Source: Pseudomonadota bacterium (GTDB lineage Bacteria; Myxococcota_A; Polyangia; GCA-2747355). From it: 64,000 bases of DNA. Position 1 is the first letter of the stretch, and each line of letters starts with the position of its first letter. The stretch covers positions 62,001 to 126,000 of the forward strand of contig JADJDT010000016.1 of the NCBI GenBank assembly GCA_016702545.1, given 5' to 3'. Positions 54,697 through 64,000 of the stretch are shown piece by piece. The position numbers and the translations under genes are program-made. The notes below the pieces were generated by a model. It was not told the origin of the DNA and made no database searches. It saw nothing but the letters and a program-made list of their open reading frames with translations.

Positions 54697-56700
54697 ATGC
54701 AGCACATTCCGCTCTTGGGCGAGCTGGCGATCATGGCGGCGGTGGGCGTGGTCGTCGCCGCCCTGCTCTCGCGCCTGCGCCTGCCCACGGTCGCCGGCCT
54801 GCTCGCTGCCGGAGCGCTGCTCGGGCCCTTCGGGCTCGGGCGTGTGGGCGAGGCGAGCGGCATCGAGACGCTGGCCGAGGTCGGCGTGGTCTTGCTGCTC
54901 TTCACCATCGGCCTCGAGTTCTCGTTAGCACGCCTGGCGCAGCTCTTTCGCTCCTTCGCGCTCGGTGGCGCGCTGCAGGTCAGTGCCACGATCGCCGCCA
55001 CCGCCGGGGTGGCGCTGCTCACGGGCACGACGCTCGCGCAGGCAGTCTTCGTCGGGTTCGTGGTGGCGATGTCGAGCACGGCGATCGTGCTGCGCCTGCT
55101 GGCTGACCGCGGTGAGCTGGACGCGCCGCATGGCCGCTTCATCGTCGGCGCGCTGATCTTCCAGGACCTCTGTGTGGTGCCGATGGTGCTGCTCGTGCCC
55201 GTCCTGGGCAGCCAGCAGCCCTGGGCTGCGGCCGCGACGGCGACGGCACTCGCGCTGGGCAAGGCGGCGCTGCTCGTCCTCGGCGCGCTGCTCGTGGCCC
55301 GCGTGCTGGTCCCGCGGCTGCTGCGCTGGGTCGACGCCAGCCGCAGCCGCGAGGCCTTTCTGCTGGCGATCTTGGCGATCTGCGTCGGCACGACCTGGCT
55401 GGCCTCGCTGGCCGGGTTGTCGCTCGCGCTCGGCGCCTTCGTCGGTGGCATGGTCGTCGCTGATTCCGACTTTCAGCAGCGTGCGATGGGCGACATGCTG
55501 CCACTGCGTGACGCCTTCGTCAGCGTCTTCTTCATCTCGCTGGGGATGCTCTTCGATGGTCGCCTGCTGGTGGCTCGCCCCCTCGCCGTGGGTTTGCTGC
55601 TGCTCGCCTTCGTCGTGGCCAAGGGTGCGCTGGCCACGCTCGCCGCGCTGGCGTCGCGCTTGCCCCCGCGAGCGGCCTGGCTGGCGGGCGTCGGACTCGG
55701 TCAGTTCGGCGAGTTCGGCTTCGTGCTGCTCAGGCTCGGGCAGGCCTCGGGACTGGTCGATCGGGAGACCGGCCGCGTGCTGCTGGCGGCTGGCGCGCTG
55801 AGCATGTTCCTCGTGCCGCTGCTGTTGCGCGTCGCACCGCGCGTGCGACTGGTCGAGCGCGTGCTTGCGCCGCTGGCCCGGCGCGCGACGGGCCCGGCCT
55901 TGCCGGTCGACGCGGCCGCGCCGACGCTGCGCGATCATGTCGTCGTGGTCGGCTATGGCGTGGCCGGGCGGCTCGTCGCGCAGGCGCTGGCAACCTGCGG
56001 GCTCGGCCACATCGTCCTCGACCTCAACGCCGAGACCGTGCGGCGCGCTCGCGCGGCCGGCGAGCCGGTGCACTATGCCGACGCGACCAGCAGCGAGGCC
56101 TTGAGCATGGCCCGCGTGTCGGCGGCGCGCGCGGTGGTCGTGCTGATCAACGATCCGGCCGCGGCCCTGCGGGTGGTGGATACCGTGCGGCGCGGCGCGC
56201 CGGCCGTGCCCGTGATCGTCCGCAGCCGCTATTGGGCCGATCAGAGCCAACTGCTGCAGCTCGGTGCGAGCGAGGTCGTGACCGAGGAGGTCGAGGCCAG
56301 CGCCGAGGTCGTCACCCGCGTGCTGCGCCGGATGGAGGTGCCCCGCAACGCGATCGAGGCCCAGGTGCGCATCCTGCGGCAGGACCTGCAGACCTCGCGG
56401 CGCAAGGTCACCATGCCGCGCAGCGCGCTGCCCGATCAGCGCGCGCTCGCCGACCTCAAGATCGACAGCGTGCGGATCGAGGCGCATAGCGCGGCGGTCG
56501 GGCGCACGGCGCGGCAACTCGCGCTGCGTGAGCGCTCGCGGGCGTTGATCGTCGCGGTGCGGCGAGGTGATGAGCTACTCGATCATCCCGATCCGGACCA
56601 GCCCCTGCTGCGCGGGGACATCGTCTACCTGGTCGGCTCGGGCACGGCGATCCGCCAGGCGATGGCGCTGCTGGCCGGACCGCCGACGCCGGGGGGATGA
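54697..56700 (+). CDS. Kef-type monovalent cation:proton antiporter with RCK/TrkA domains
   Basis: 667 residues. Residues 1-390 form ~12 membrane helices (for example LPTVAGLLAAGALLGPFGLG, VGVVLLLFTIGLEFSL, GFVVAMSSTAIVLRLL), the CPA2/Kef fold. Residues ~408-525 are a TrkA-N/RCK domain (DHVVVVGYGVAGRLVAQAL, GHIVLDLNAETVRRA, YADATSSEALSMA). Residues ~580-660 are TrkA-C (IEAHSAAVGRTARQLAL; LRGDIVYLVGSG). Likely exchanges K+ for H+ under nucleotide or thiol control. ATG 54697 starts MQHIPLLGELAIMAAVG. Monocistronic by position. Confidence 0.92.
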   Translation: MQHIPLLGELAIMAAVGVVVAALLSRLRLPTVAGLLAAGALLGPFGLGRVGEASGIETLAEVGVVLLLFTIGLEFSLARLAQLFRSFALGGALQVSATIAATAGVALLTGTTLAQAVFVGFVVAMSSTAIVLRLLADRGELDAPHGRFIVGALIFQDLCVVPMVLLVPVLGSQQPWAAAATATALALGKAALLVLGALLVARVLVPRLLRWVDASRSREAFLLAILAICVGTTWLASLAGLSLALGAFVGGMVVADSDFQQRAMGDMLPLRDAFVSVFFISLGMLFDGRLLVARPLAVGLLLLAFVVAKGALATLAALASRLPPRAAWLAGVGLGQFGEFGFVLLRLGQASGLVDRETGRVLLAAGALSMFLVPLLLRVAPRVRLVERVLAPLARRATGPALPVDAAAPTLRDHVVVVGYGVAGRLVAQALATCGLGHIVLDLNAETVRRARAAGEPVHYADATSSEALSMARVSAARAVVVLINDPAAALRVVDTVRRGAPAVPVIVRSRYWADQSQLLQLGASEVVTEEVEASAEVVTRVLRRMEVPRNAIEAQVRILRQDLQTSRRKVTMPRSALPDQRALADLKIDSVRIEAHSAAVGRTARQLALRERSRALIVAVRRGDELLDHPDPDQPLLRGDIVYLVGSGTAIRQAMALLAGPPTPGG

Positions 56701-56750
56701 GTGCGCCGTGGCGCGCCGAGCGATCGTCGTCGCAGCGACCAGGCGAGGCG

Positions 56751-58169
56751 TCAGACCCGGAGGATCTTGATCAGGTCGCTCGGGCCCTCCGGGCGGCTGC
56801 CCGCGGCGAAGACGACCAGCTCACCGCTGGCGATCAGCCCGGCGGCCAAGGCCGCGCGGCAGACCTCGCCGAAGGCCTCGTCGCTCGATCGCGGGGTGTG
56901 GGGCAGCCGCAGTGGCACGACGCCCCAATGCAGCGCCAGCTGCCGACAGATCGTCGCGTGCTCCGAGGCGGCGACCAGCCGAGCGCGTGGCCGGTACTCG
57001 GAGGTCAGCAGCGCCACGGCGCCGCTCTCCGTGTAGCAGAGGATCGTGCTGCAGCCGAGGGTCTCCGCCGCCGCGACGCAGGCACGCGCCACGGCGCTGG
57101 TCGTGTCGCGCTGGCCCAGCACGGCAGGCGGTGCCACGACGCGCTCCCGATAGAGCGGCGACGTCTCAGTCTCGCGGATGATCGCATCCATCGCGCGCAC
57201 CGCGGCGACGGGAAACGCGCCGGACGCGGTCTCGCCGGAAAGCATCACGGCATCGGTACCGTCCAGCAACGCGTTGGCCACGTCCGAGGCCTCGGCGCGC
57301 GTCGGTCGCGGGTTCTGGCGCATCGACTCGAGCATCTCGGTCGCGGTGATCACCAGCTTGCCGGCGGCGTTGGCGCGCTGGATCAGCGACTTCTGCAGCA
57401 TCGGTACCCGCTCCGGGCCGACCTCGACGCCCAGATCACCGCGCGCGACCATGATCCCGTCGGCCGCCTCCAGCAGCGCGTCGATCGCCTGCAGCGCCTC
57501 GGTCGTCTCGATCTTGGCGATCAGCGGCACGTCGCCGATCAGCCGGCGGGCCTGGCGCAAATCGTCGGCGCTGCGCACGAACGACAGCGCGACGTAGTCG
57601 ACGCCGAGCTGTCTCCCGACCACGATATCGCGCCGGTCCTTGGCGGTCAGGGTGGGCAAGGAGAGCGCGACGCCCGGCAGGTTGACGCCCTTGTGGTCAC
57701 TGAGCTCACCGCCGACCTCGACCACGCACCGCACCCGCTTCGCCGCGCTGTCACGCACGCGCAGCACGACCCGTCCGTCGTCGAGCAGCACGCGGTCGCC
57801 CGGGCGGACCTCGCGGGCCAAGGGCTCGTAGTCGCAGGGCAGCTCGTCGCCGCGCGTGCTGCGGGCGGCGGCGACGACCGTCAGCTCGTCGCCGACCCGG
57901 ACCACGACTCTGCCGCCGGGCAGGCTGCCGAGCCGCAGCTTCGGACCCTGCAGATCCTGGAGCACCGCAAGCTGCCGTCCGCGCTGCAGGCCCAGGCGCC
58001 GCACCGCCGCCACGCGCGCCCCGTGCTGCCCGGCATCGCCGTGCGAGAAGTTGATCCGCACGGCGTCGGCGCCGGCGTCGAGCAGCGCCCCGAGCGTGGC
58101 CTCGTCGGTCGAGGCCGGCCCCAGCGTGCAGACTATCTTGGTCCGCCGATCAGCTCGCTGGCCGCTCAT
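56751..58169 (-). CDS. pyk: Pyruvate kinase
   Basis: 472 residues. Converts phosphoenolpyruvate and ADP to pyruvate and ATP. Motifs: RRTKIVCTLGPAS, AVRINFSHGD, LQDLQGPKLRLG, LIAKIETTEAL (the conserved Lys-Glu metal site), IMVARGDLGVEVG, TATEMLESM, PTRAEASDVANALLDGTDAV, MLSGETASGAFP. The C-terminal allosteric domain is present (GCSTILCYTESGAVALLTSE). Complete and normal length. ATG 58169 (MSGQRADRRTKIV). Confidence 0.96.
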   Translation of the reverse strand: MSGQRADRRTKIVCTLGPASTDEATLGALLDAGADAVRINFSHGDAGQHGARVAAVRRLGLQRGRQLAVLQDLQGPKLRLGSLPGGRVVVRVGDELTVVAAARSTRGDELPCDYEPLAREVRPGDRVLLDDGRVVLRVRDSAAKRVRCVVEVGGELSDHKGVNLPGVALSLPTLTAKDRRDIVVGRQLGVDYVALSFVRSADDLRQARRLIGDVPLIAKIETTEALQAIDALLEAADGIMVARGDLGVEVGPERVPMLQKSLIQRANAAGKLVITATEMLESMRQNPRPTRAEASDVANALLDGTDAVMLSGETASGAFPVAAVRAMDAIIRETETSPLYRERVVAPPAVLGQRDTTSAVARACVAAAETLGCSTILCYTESGAVALLTSEYRPRARLVAASEHATICRQLALHWGVVPLRLPHTPRSSDEAFGEVCRAALAAGLIASGELVVFAAGSRPEGPSDLIKILRV

Positions 58170-58440
58170 GGGTCCCCATCGGCTCGGCTTGAGCCACTGT
58201 GGTGTTGCGCCTCGCGGCGGCGAGGCCGCCAGCCTGCAGTCTCCAGCTCAAGACACCTTCTCCCGTGCTCGCGGGCCTCAAGGCCGTCACGCCCTGCGCT
58301 CGCCTGCTACTAGCCGCCGCGACCGCTCGCCGTCAAGCGTGCGCCGCGCGTGGGCGGCGCACGCGGTCGAATCGGCGAGACGACCCGCCGGCCGAAATGC
58401 TACACACCCCTTATGCGGTCGGTGTTGCGGTGGCCGCCCG

Positions 58441-61161
58441 ATGATCGTGAACCTCATGCCCTCGATCTCCAGCCGCCGTTGCGTCCTACCCGTGCTGAGC
58501 GGGCTGCTCGGCGCGGTGGCCGTGCTCGGCGGCTGCGCGACCTCCCGGCCGCGCGCCGGGGTGCCGCCGGCGATGGTTGCCCACAGGAGTGCGAGTACGG
58601 TGTCGAAGCTCGACAACGGAATGCGGATCATCGTGCGCCCCCAACCCGGCACGGCGGTCGTGGCGCTCCAGCTCTGGATCGACGTCGGCAGCGCGGACGA
58701 GTCCGATGCGCTGGCCGGGGCCGCGCATGCGCTCGAGCACATGGTCTTCAAGGGGACCGAGCGGCGAGGCGTCGGCGACATCGCGCGCGAGATCGAGTCG
58801 GTGGGTGGCGACGTCAACGCCTGGACCTCGCTCGACCACACCGTCTTCCACGTCACCATGCCGGCGCGCGATTGGCAGCGCGGGTTAGCGGTGCTGGCCG
58901 ACGCCGTGCTGAACGTCAAGCTCGACGACGAGGAGCTGCGCAAGGAGATCGAGGTCATCCTCGAGGAGATCAAGGAGAGCGACGACAGCCCGGCCAGCGT
59001 CGCGGCGCACGAGCTCTTTGCGCTCGCCTTCGAGCACCACCCCTACCGGCGCCCGGTGATCGGTTGGGCCGCGACCGTGCGGCGCTTCCGTCGCGCGGCG
59101 CTCGATCGCTTCCTGCGCCGGTATTACGGCCCCGAGCGGATGGCGCTGGTGGTGGTCGGCGAGGTCGATGCGGCGCGGGTCCAGGCGCGCGTGGCGCGCA
59201 TCTTCGCTGCCGCCCGCCCGGCGGCGGGATCGAGACCGGCCCAGCGCGGCTTTCGCGCCGCCGAGCCGTCGCAGCAGCAGCTCCGCGTGCGGGTCGTCCA
59301 GCGGCCTTGTCGCGAGGCCCAGCTGGCCTTGGGCTTCCGCATTCCCGAGCTGACCGCGGCCGACAGCCCGGCCCTCGATCTCGCGGCGGTGATCCTTGGC
59401 CAGGGCGAGGGCTCGTGGCTGGTGCGCCGCGTCAAGGACGAGCAGCAGGTGGTCACCGATGTCGCGGCCTATGCCTACGCGCCGCGCGACCCGGGGCTGT
59501 TGATCGTCAACGCGGCCAGTCGGCCCGAGCGCGTGGTCGAGGCGGCCGCGGCGATCAGTGAGCAGCTGCGCCTGCTGGCGCAGACGGGTCCCCACGCGCG
59601 CGGAGCTCGAGCGCGCCCGGGCCCTGATCGAGGGTGACACCGTGCACCAGCAGGAGACGGTGCAGGGACAGGCCCGCCAGCTGGGCTACTTCGCGTCGGT
59701 GGCCGGTGACCCCGAGTTCGACCGGCGCTATCTCGAGCGCGTGCAGCGCATCGACGCGGCCCAGGTGATGGCGGCCGCTCGCCGCTACCTGACGGCGGAG
59801 CGGCTGAGCCTGGTGGCGCTCACCTCCTACGCCGACCCGCGGCTCGAGCCAGACCTCCGGCAGGCGGTGCTGGCGGCGCTCCGCGGCCCACCAGCGGCGC
59901 GGGCGCCCGTCGCGCGGGCCGTGGTCCCGACCCGCTGGCGCCTGCCCGGTGGTGCGCGGCTGGTGCTGCTGCCCGATCCCTCACTCCCGATCGTCGTGAT
60001 GCGCGCGGCCTGGCTCGGCGGTCTGCGCTACGAGACGGCAGCGAGCAACGGCATCAACAACCTGTTGGCCGCGCTCGCCACGCGTGGCACCACCTCGCGT
60101 GGCGCGGACGAGGTCAATGGGGCGATCGAGCGCATGGCGGGATCGATCGCCGGCTTCTCGGGCCGCAATAGCTTCGGCCTGCGACTCGATGTGCTGGCGC
60201 GCTACCAGCACGAGGCGCTCGACGTGCTGGCGGACTGCATCTGCAGCCCCGCCTTCCGGCCGAGCGAGGTCGCCGGCCGACGCCGCGAGGCCTTGGATGA
60301 GCTGGAGGCGCTGGCCGACGACCCCGTCACCATCGCACTCGACCTGTTCGCGGCCACCGCCTATCGGCGACATCCCTATCGGCTCAACCCGCTCGGCACG
60401 CCGCGCTCGGTCGCGAGCCTGCGCCGCGAGCAGCTGGCGGCCTACCACCGGCGCTACTTCACGCCGGACCGCATGGTGTTCGTGGCCACGGGGGATCTCG
60501 ACGTGGACGGTCTTCGCGCGCGTTGCGCCCGCCTCTTTGGCGCTGCCGCTGGTCGTCGGGTCGTCGCCCGCCCGCCCGCGCCGGCGCCGGAGCCTGCCGT
60601 ACGGGCGCCGCGCTGGGCCGAGCTGACCCTGCCCAAGGAGCAGGCCCAGGTCGTCGTCGGGTACCCGGGCACCACCTTGCGCCATCGCGACCGCCACGCG
60701 CTCGAGCTGCTGGCGGCCCTGCTCGCAGGGCAGGGCGGCCGCCTCTTCCTCGATCTCCGCGACGGCCAGGGGTTGGCCTACCGCCTGGGCGCGTTCTCGC
60801 AGGAGGGCATCGAACCGGGCCAGTTCGTGATCCACGTCGCGACCGCGGCGGACAAGGTCATGCGGTGCTCGAGGGCATCGCGGCGCACCTCGCGGCGCTG
60901 CGCGACGATCGGGTCACCGCCCACGAGCTGCGCCGCGTGCAGCGCTACGCCATCGGCACGCATCAAATAGCGCTGCAGCGCAAGTCCACGCTGGCCTCGT
61001 GCATGGCCTTCGACGAGCTCTACGGCCTCGGCTACGCCAGCTATCGCCGCTACGCCGACGAGGTCAGCGCCGTCACGGCGGAGCAGCTCCGCGCCGTCGC
61101 TCGGCGCTATCTGGTCGAGCAGCGGCGCGTGGTGGCGATCGTGCGCCCGGAGGGTGCTTAA
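58441..61161 (+). CDS. M16-family zinc metalloprotease (two-domain) lipoprotein, two frameshifts
   Basis: About 906 residues when repaired. Signal peptide with lipobox LGGC (residue 32). First M16 domain: inverted zinc motif HALEH (residues 96-100), with the third ligand Glu in EVILEEIKES. Second, non-catalytic M16 domain: WRLPGGARLVLLPD, AASNGINNLLAALATRGT, DRMVFVATGDLD, GGRLFLDLRDGQGLAYRLG. Frame breaks: one extra C in CCCC 59590-59593 (repair gives AQTGPTRAELERARALIEG), and one missing G at ~60862 (repair gives DKVMAVLEGIAAHL). Both repairs restore the family pattern, so sequencing error is likely. Confidence 0.85.
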
Positions 61162-61218
61162 CCCCAAGGCTCAGGTGGGTTGAATGGCGGGATGGATCGA
61201 CCCAGCTCAGCCTTGGCC

Positions 61219-61980
61219 TTAGGCCAACAAGAGCACGTAGGCGTCATAGATCGCGTGCGTGTAGACTGCCGTGGCGAACCCGCGCAGCAGGTAGATCGCC
61301 GCGAAGAACCCGCCGGCCAGGGTGCGGTAGATCAGCGGGTAGACTGATACCTCGCCCTGCAGCAGCTCGGGATGGTGCGCCGCGGCGAAGATCAGCGAGC
61401 TGACGAGCACGGCCGCGCTGGCGGCGAGCCAGCCGCGCAGGCCGCCCCAGCGCTGCAGGGCCAGCCGCAGGCCACCGAGGAGCCCCGCGCGAAAGACCAA
61501 CTCCTCGTGGACGCCGGCGCCGGCGGACACCACCAAGGCGCCCATCACGCTGAAGCCGCTGCCGGCGGGCGCGCCGCCGGTGGACTGCAGCGGATTGACG
61601 CCGAGCAGATCGACCACGACGAAGACGATGAAGGTGCCCATCGTCAGCGCATAGAGCGCGCTCTCGGCCAGCACGGCGAGCAGCGGGCGCGCCGTCAGCC
61701 GCTGCCCACGCCAGAGGTAGAACACCATCACCAGCAGCGAGAGCAGCAGGCTGACCTGGAGCAGGATGAAGCCGGCGGATCCGAGCCACCGCAGCAGACT
61801 GCGCGTCACCAGATCGACGCCGTTCAGCGAGTGGGTGAGCAGCGCTCCCAGCTCGTAGAACACGAGCAGCGGCAGCACCAGGATGATCGTCGTCAGGAGA
61901 TTGGGGCGGCGCAGGCGGGGCTGCCGACGTCGGCGGCCCCTGCCATTAGTGTTGGGCCCGCTGCCGTTGGGGTTAGCCAT
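61219..61980 (-). CDS. CPBP-family intramembrane metalloprotease
   Basis: 253 residues, ~7 membrane helices after a basic leader (GRGRRRRQPRLRRPN). CPBP/Abi motifs: VHEELVFRAGLLGGL (EExxxR), LIFAAAHHPELL (the HxxxD/E-type second motif, here His-rich) and THAIYDAYVLL. Relatives include the CAAX prenyl protease Rce1 and bacteriocin self-immunity proteins; the substrate is unknown. ATG 61980. Confidence 0.85.
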   Translation of the reverse strand: MANPNGSGPNTNGRGRRRRQPRLRRPNLLTTIILVLPLLVFYELGALLTHSLNGVDLVTRSLLRWLGSAGFILLQVSLLLSLLVMVFYLWRGQRLTARPLLAVLAESALYALTMGTFIVFVVVDLLGVNPLQSTGGAPAGSGFSVMGALVVSAGAGVHEELVFRAGLLGGLRLALQRWGGLRGWLAASAAVLVSSLIFAAAHHPELLQGEVSVYPLIYRTLAGGFFAAIYLLRGFATAVYTHAIYDAYVLLLA

Positions 61981-62049
61981 GATCGGGAGGGCTCAGCCGG
62001 GCGCGCCGGTGGTGGTCTGGGCTTACCGGTGCTCAAGGGGCGTGGGAGC

Positions 62050-63111
62050 TCAGCGACGGTGTCCGCCGCCGCGCCCGCTCTTGCCCGCACCGCGCGGGTG
62101 GCGACCGGTCGCGGTCGCGCGGCCCCCACGGGAACCCGCCTGGGCTTCGCGGCCGCGCTGCGGGGTGCGCGCCTCGTGGCGCGTCCGCTCCTTCGTGGCC
62201 GGCATTGCGGCCGGTTTGGGCGCGGCCGGTTTGGGCGCAGTCTTGCTGCGGCCTCCAGCCAAGGGCTGCGGCCGGCTGCGGGCCGTGCCCGCGGCGGCCG
62301 GTGCGGCCGCTGCCCCACCGCGCTTGGGCGCCGCCACGGGCGGCTTGCTGCCCCCCGCGGCCGTCTTCCCAGCGGCGAGAGCAGCCTTCGGTGTGGCCTT
62401 GCTCGGGATCGCCCCCGCCGCGCCGGCGGTCTTGGCGGCCGAGCCCGCGGTGGCTCGCGGGACCGCCGCCTGGGTCTTCGCGGTCGCCTGGCTGGCGCGC
62501 GCCGGCCGACTCGCTGCCGGCCGCTTCCCCTTCGGCCGACTCGCCGCTGGTCGGTTCGCCGCCGGTCGATTCGCCGCCGGTCGATTCGCCGCCAGGCGCG
62601 TCGCTGCCAGACGCGTCGCCGTCGGTCGTCCTGCCACCTGACTCGCGGCCAGATGGCCTGCTGCGAGATCGGGGCGGTTGTGAACGAGGATCCGTGGGCC
62701 GTCCTCGAAGGTCCCTTCGAACTTCGTTTCGCTCACGACCTCGCTGACATAGCCGAGTCCGAAGGAGCTGTGTCGAAAGATGTCGCCCTCGCGGTAGGTG
62801 TCCGCGGGAGCGTAGTTGCCTGCGCGCACCGCCGACGGTTCCGCCATCACCTCGCCCCAGGGGCGCTTGCGCAGGCTCTGGCGTCGTCGCACGGCGATGG
62901 GCTCGGGAACCTCGTCATCGACGTCTCCGCGGGGGGGGCGATAGGCGTGGGTTGCCCCGCAGACGGCGCACTGCACGCTCCGGACCTCACCCTCGAAGAC
63001 CGTGACGATCGTATGTTGAGTATCCGCTTTGCAGCTGGCGCAGAAGGCGTCGGTTTCGCCGCCGACCTCGAAGGGCGATTCCTTGAATATCATGTATTCC
63101 ATGTTGCGCAT
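62050..63111 (-). CDS. Zinc-ribbon protein with histone H1-like Ala/Pro/Lys/Arg tail
   Basis: About 353 residues. Residues ~15-60 have a zinc ribbon with CASC and CAVC pairs (DAFCASCKADTQHTIV; SVQCAVCGATHAYRPP). Residues ~70-145 form a CarD/KOW-like small domain (YREGDIFRHSSFGLGYVSEV, FEDGPRILVHNRPDLAAGH). From ~150 on the sequence is a repetitive basic tail of AANRPA/AATRLA/AASRPKGKRP units, like bacterial H1 homologues, which would bind DNA. ATG 63111 used; ATG 63102 and 63093 also fit. The tail's ~9- to 12-bp repeats vary little, suggesting slippage. Confidence 0.7.
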   Translation of the reverse strand: MRNMEYMIFKESPFEVGGETDAFCASCKADTQHTIVTVFEGEVRSVQCAVCGATHAYRPPRGDVDDEVPEPIAVRRRQSLRKRPWGEVMAEPSAVRAGNYAPADTYREGDIFRHSSFGLGYVSEVVSETKFEGTFEDGPRILVHNRPDLAAGHLAASQVAGRPTATRLAATRLAANRPAANRPAANRPAASRPKGKRPAASRPARASQATAKTQAAVPRATAGSAAKTAGAAGAIPSKATPKAALAAGKTAAGGSKPPVAAPKRGGAAAAPAAAGTARSRPQPLAGGRSKTAPKPAAPKPAAMPATKERTRHEARTPQRGREAQAGSRGGRATATGRHPRGAGKSGRGGGHRR

Positions 63112-63248
63112 GCCGTGCGGAAAAATCTGTTCGGCTCCTACCACACCTCGTGCAGTGTGGCAAGGTGGGAGAGCGACGCCGTGCCCCGCGACCCGCCTTG
63201 TCACGCCTCCGCGCCGCATGCTATCAGGCTCTGAGACGGTGGGCCAAT

Positions 63249-64000
63249 TTGGCGCAGCGACGTGGGATTTCACCACTTTGGGGCATCCTCCCGGCGGTCA
63301 TGGTGGCGGCCCTGGTGCTCGGCTATTTCAGCTACCGCTTCGCGGCGGAGTTGGCGCAGCGCAGCGAGGCCTCAGTCGAAAGCAGCACCCGCGCCCTCGG
63401 CATCAAGCTGATCGACCGCCTCGAGCAGGTGATCATCGACGGCGGTCGCACCTTCTTCCGTCTGGTCAGCGTCGATGACCCCCACGAGTTCCGTGAGCTC
63501 TGGCGCCGCATCGTGCGCGTCAGCCCAGCGGTCGAGAGTGTCACGGTGCTGGGGCCCGACCGCCGCATCGTGTATCTGGTCGCCAAGCTCGATCCGGCCG
63601 CCTTGGATGCGTTCCGCCAGCTGTTCCTGCAGCGGATGCTGCCCGATCTCGAGCTCGAGCGCCTGGCGGTCGAGCACCACAAGCACCTCTACAAGCGCTA
63701 CGACGGGCGACCGTACCTGATCTCCTACATCCGCCAGCACGCCGGCGGCCGCGACTACTACCTCGTGCTCAACATGAACCTGCAGTACGTCGTCGAGGAT
63801 GTCTTTCCGCAGGAGTTCAGAGAGCTGGAGTCCACGAACGCGATCTCCGTGATCGACGAGGAGAGCGCGCATCCCGTCTATGGCCGACCGGTCGACGTTT
63901 CGAGCCAGCTGGTGTTCGAGGGCCTCTTCCCGACGACGCTCTACAAGTGGCGCCTGCAGGTCGCCCCACGCCAGCTCGGGCCCCTGCGTCGCGGCGCGCG
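63249..64000 (+). CDS. N-terminal sensor part of a membrane signalling protein (runs off window)
   Basis: An open frame to the window edge. A first membrane helix (LWGILPAVMVAALVLGYFSY) leads into a ~210-residue extracytoplasmic region (RSEASVESSTRALGIKLIDR, RIVRVSPAVESVTVLGPDRR, VVEDVFPQEFRELESTNAIS), rich in the helices and strands of dCache/CHASE-like sensors. The output domain lies outside, and in such proteins is often a histidine kinase. Start: TTG 63249 would include the whole helix; ATG 63300 would cut its beginning. Divergent from the zinc-ribbon gene with a 137-bp gap. Confidence 0.65.
   Translation, partial: MAQRRGISPLWGILPAVMVAALVLGYFSYRFAAELAQRSEASVESSTRALGIKLIDRLEQVIIDGGRTFFRLVSVDDPHEFRELWRRIVRVSPAVESVTVLGPDRRIVYLVAKLDPAALDAFRQLFLQRMLPDLELERLAVEHHKHLYKRYDGRPYLISYIRQHAGGRDYYLVLNMNLQYVVEDVFPQEFRELESTNAISVIDEESAHPVYGRPVDVSSQLVFEGLFPTTLYKWRLQVAPRQLGPLRRGA

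Overview
The window is a very GC-rich, gene-dense bacterial chromosome segment. Several eukaryote-like Ser/Thr kinases carry PEGA or PPC tails. They sit beside FHA, GAF, roadblock and DUF4388 signalling proteins, RCC1-repeat and Cys-rich lipoproteins, an RpoH-type sigma factor and a LexA repressor. Together these point to a myxobacterium or close relative (Myxococcota). This is inference from gene content; no rRNA is present. About eight otherwise good genes are broken by single-base indels, mostly in short G/C runs, and two stretches are near-pure poly-G, so part of the sequence is probably low-quality (draft or metagenomic) consensus.

Layout. 1-1.8 kb: partial TtcA and an OprO/P-like porin. 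2.1-7.9 kb: a cbb3 oxidase operon (fused CcoN-CcoO, CcoQ, mono-haem CcoP, CcoG, CcoH, TauE/SafE-type membrane protein). 8.0-10.1 kb: a GT5 glycogen-synthase-like protein with a signal peptide. 10.1-12.1 kb: a 183-bp hairpin-rich repeat, then two nucleotidyltransferase plus small-partner modules (DUF6036-like pair; MNT/HEPN pair). 12.5-15.1 kb: an RCC1 lipoprotein with 25 tandem Met-Asn-Ala units. 15.2-26.3 kb: UvrC, a sirtuin, an FHA-GAF protein, RsmI, a sigma factor, a Ctp protease and a REC-DUF4388 protein. 26.4-37.6 kb: kinases and a response regulator, a kinase-like C-lobe fragment, an SRAP protein and an ABC1/UbiB kinase. 37.6-40.2 kb: DUF192, a SUMT-HemD fusion and a HemB homologue that lacks both catalytic lysines. 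40.3-47.5 kb: a CTAG-flanked inverted-repeat element, a PPC-tailed kinase, a second 183-bp repeat, a Cys-rich lipoprotein, a roadblock protein, LexA and a second inverted-repeat element. 47.5-54.5 kb: secreted lipoprotein, TPR protein, kinase, SpoIID protein, tRNA-Leu(GAG) and parvulin. 54.7-64 kb: Kef-type antiporter, pyruvate kinase, M16 protease, CPBP protease, a zinc-ribbon protein with an H1-like tail, and the start of a membrane sensor.

Most worth following up: the HemB pseudoenzyme next to a SUMT-HemD fusion; the 183-bp repeat family, whose two copies show a compensatory stem change; two inverted-repeat elements with different ends but the same inner core; the paired nucleotidyltransferase modules; and a duplicated fragment of the uvrC 5' end.
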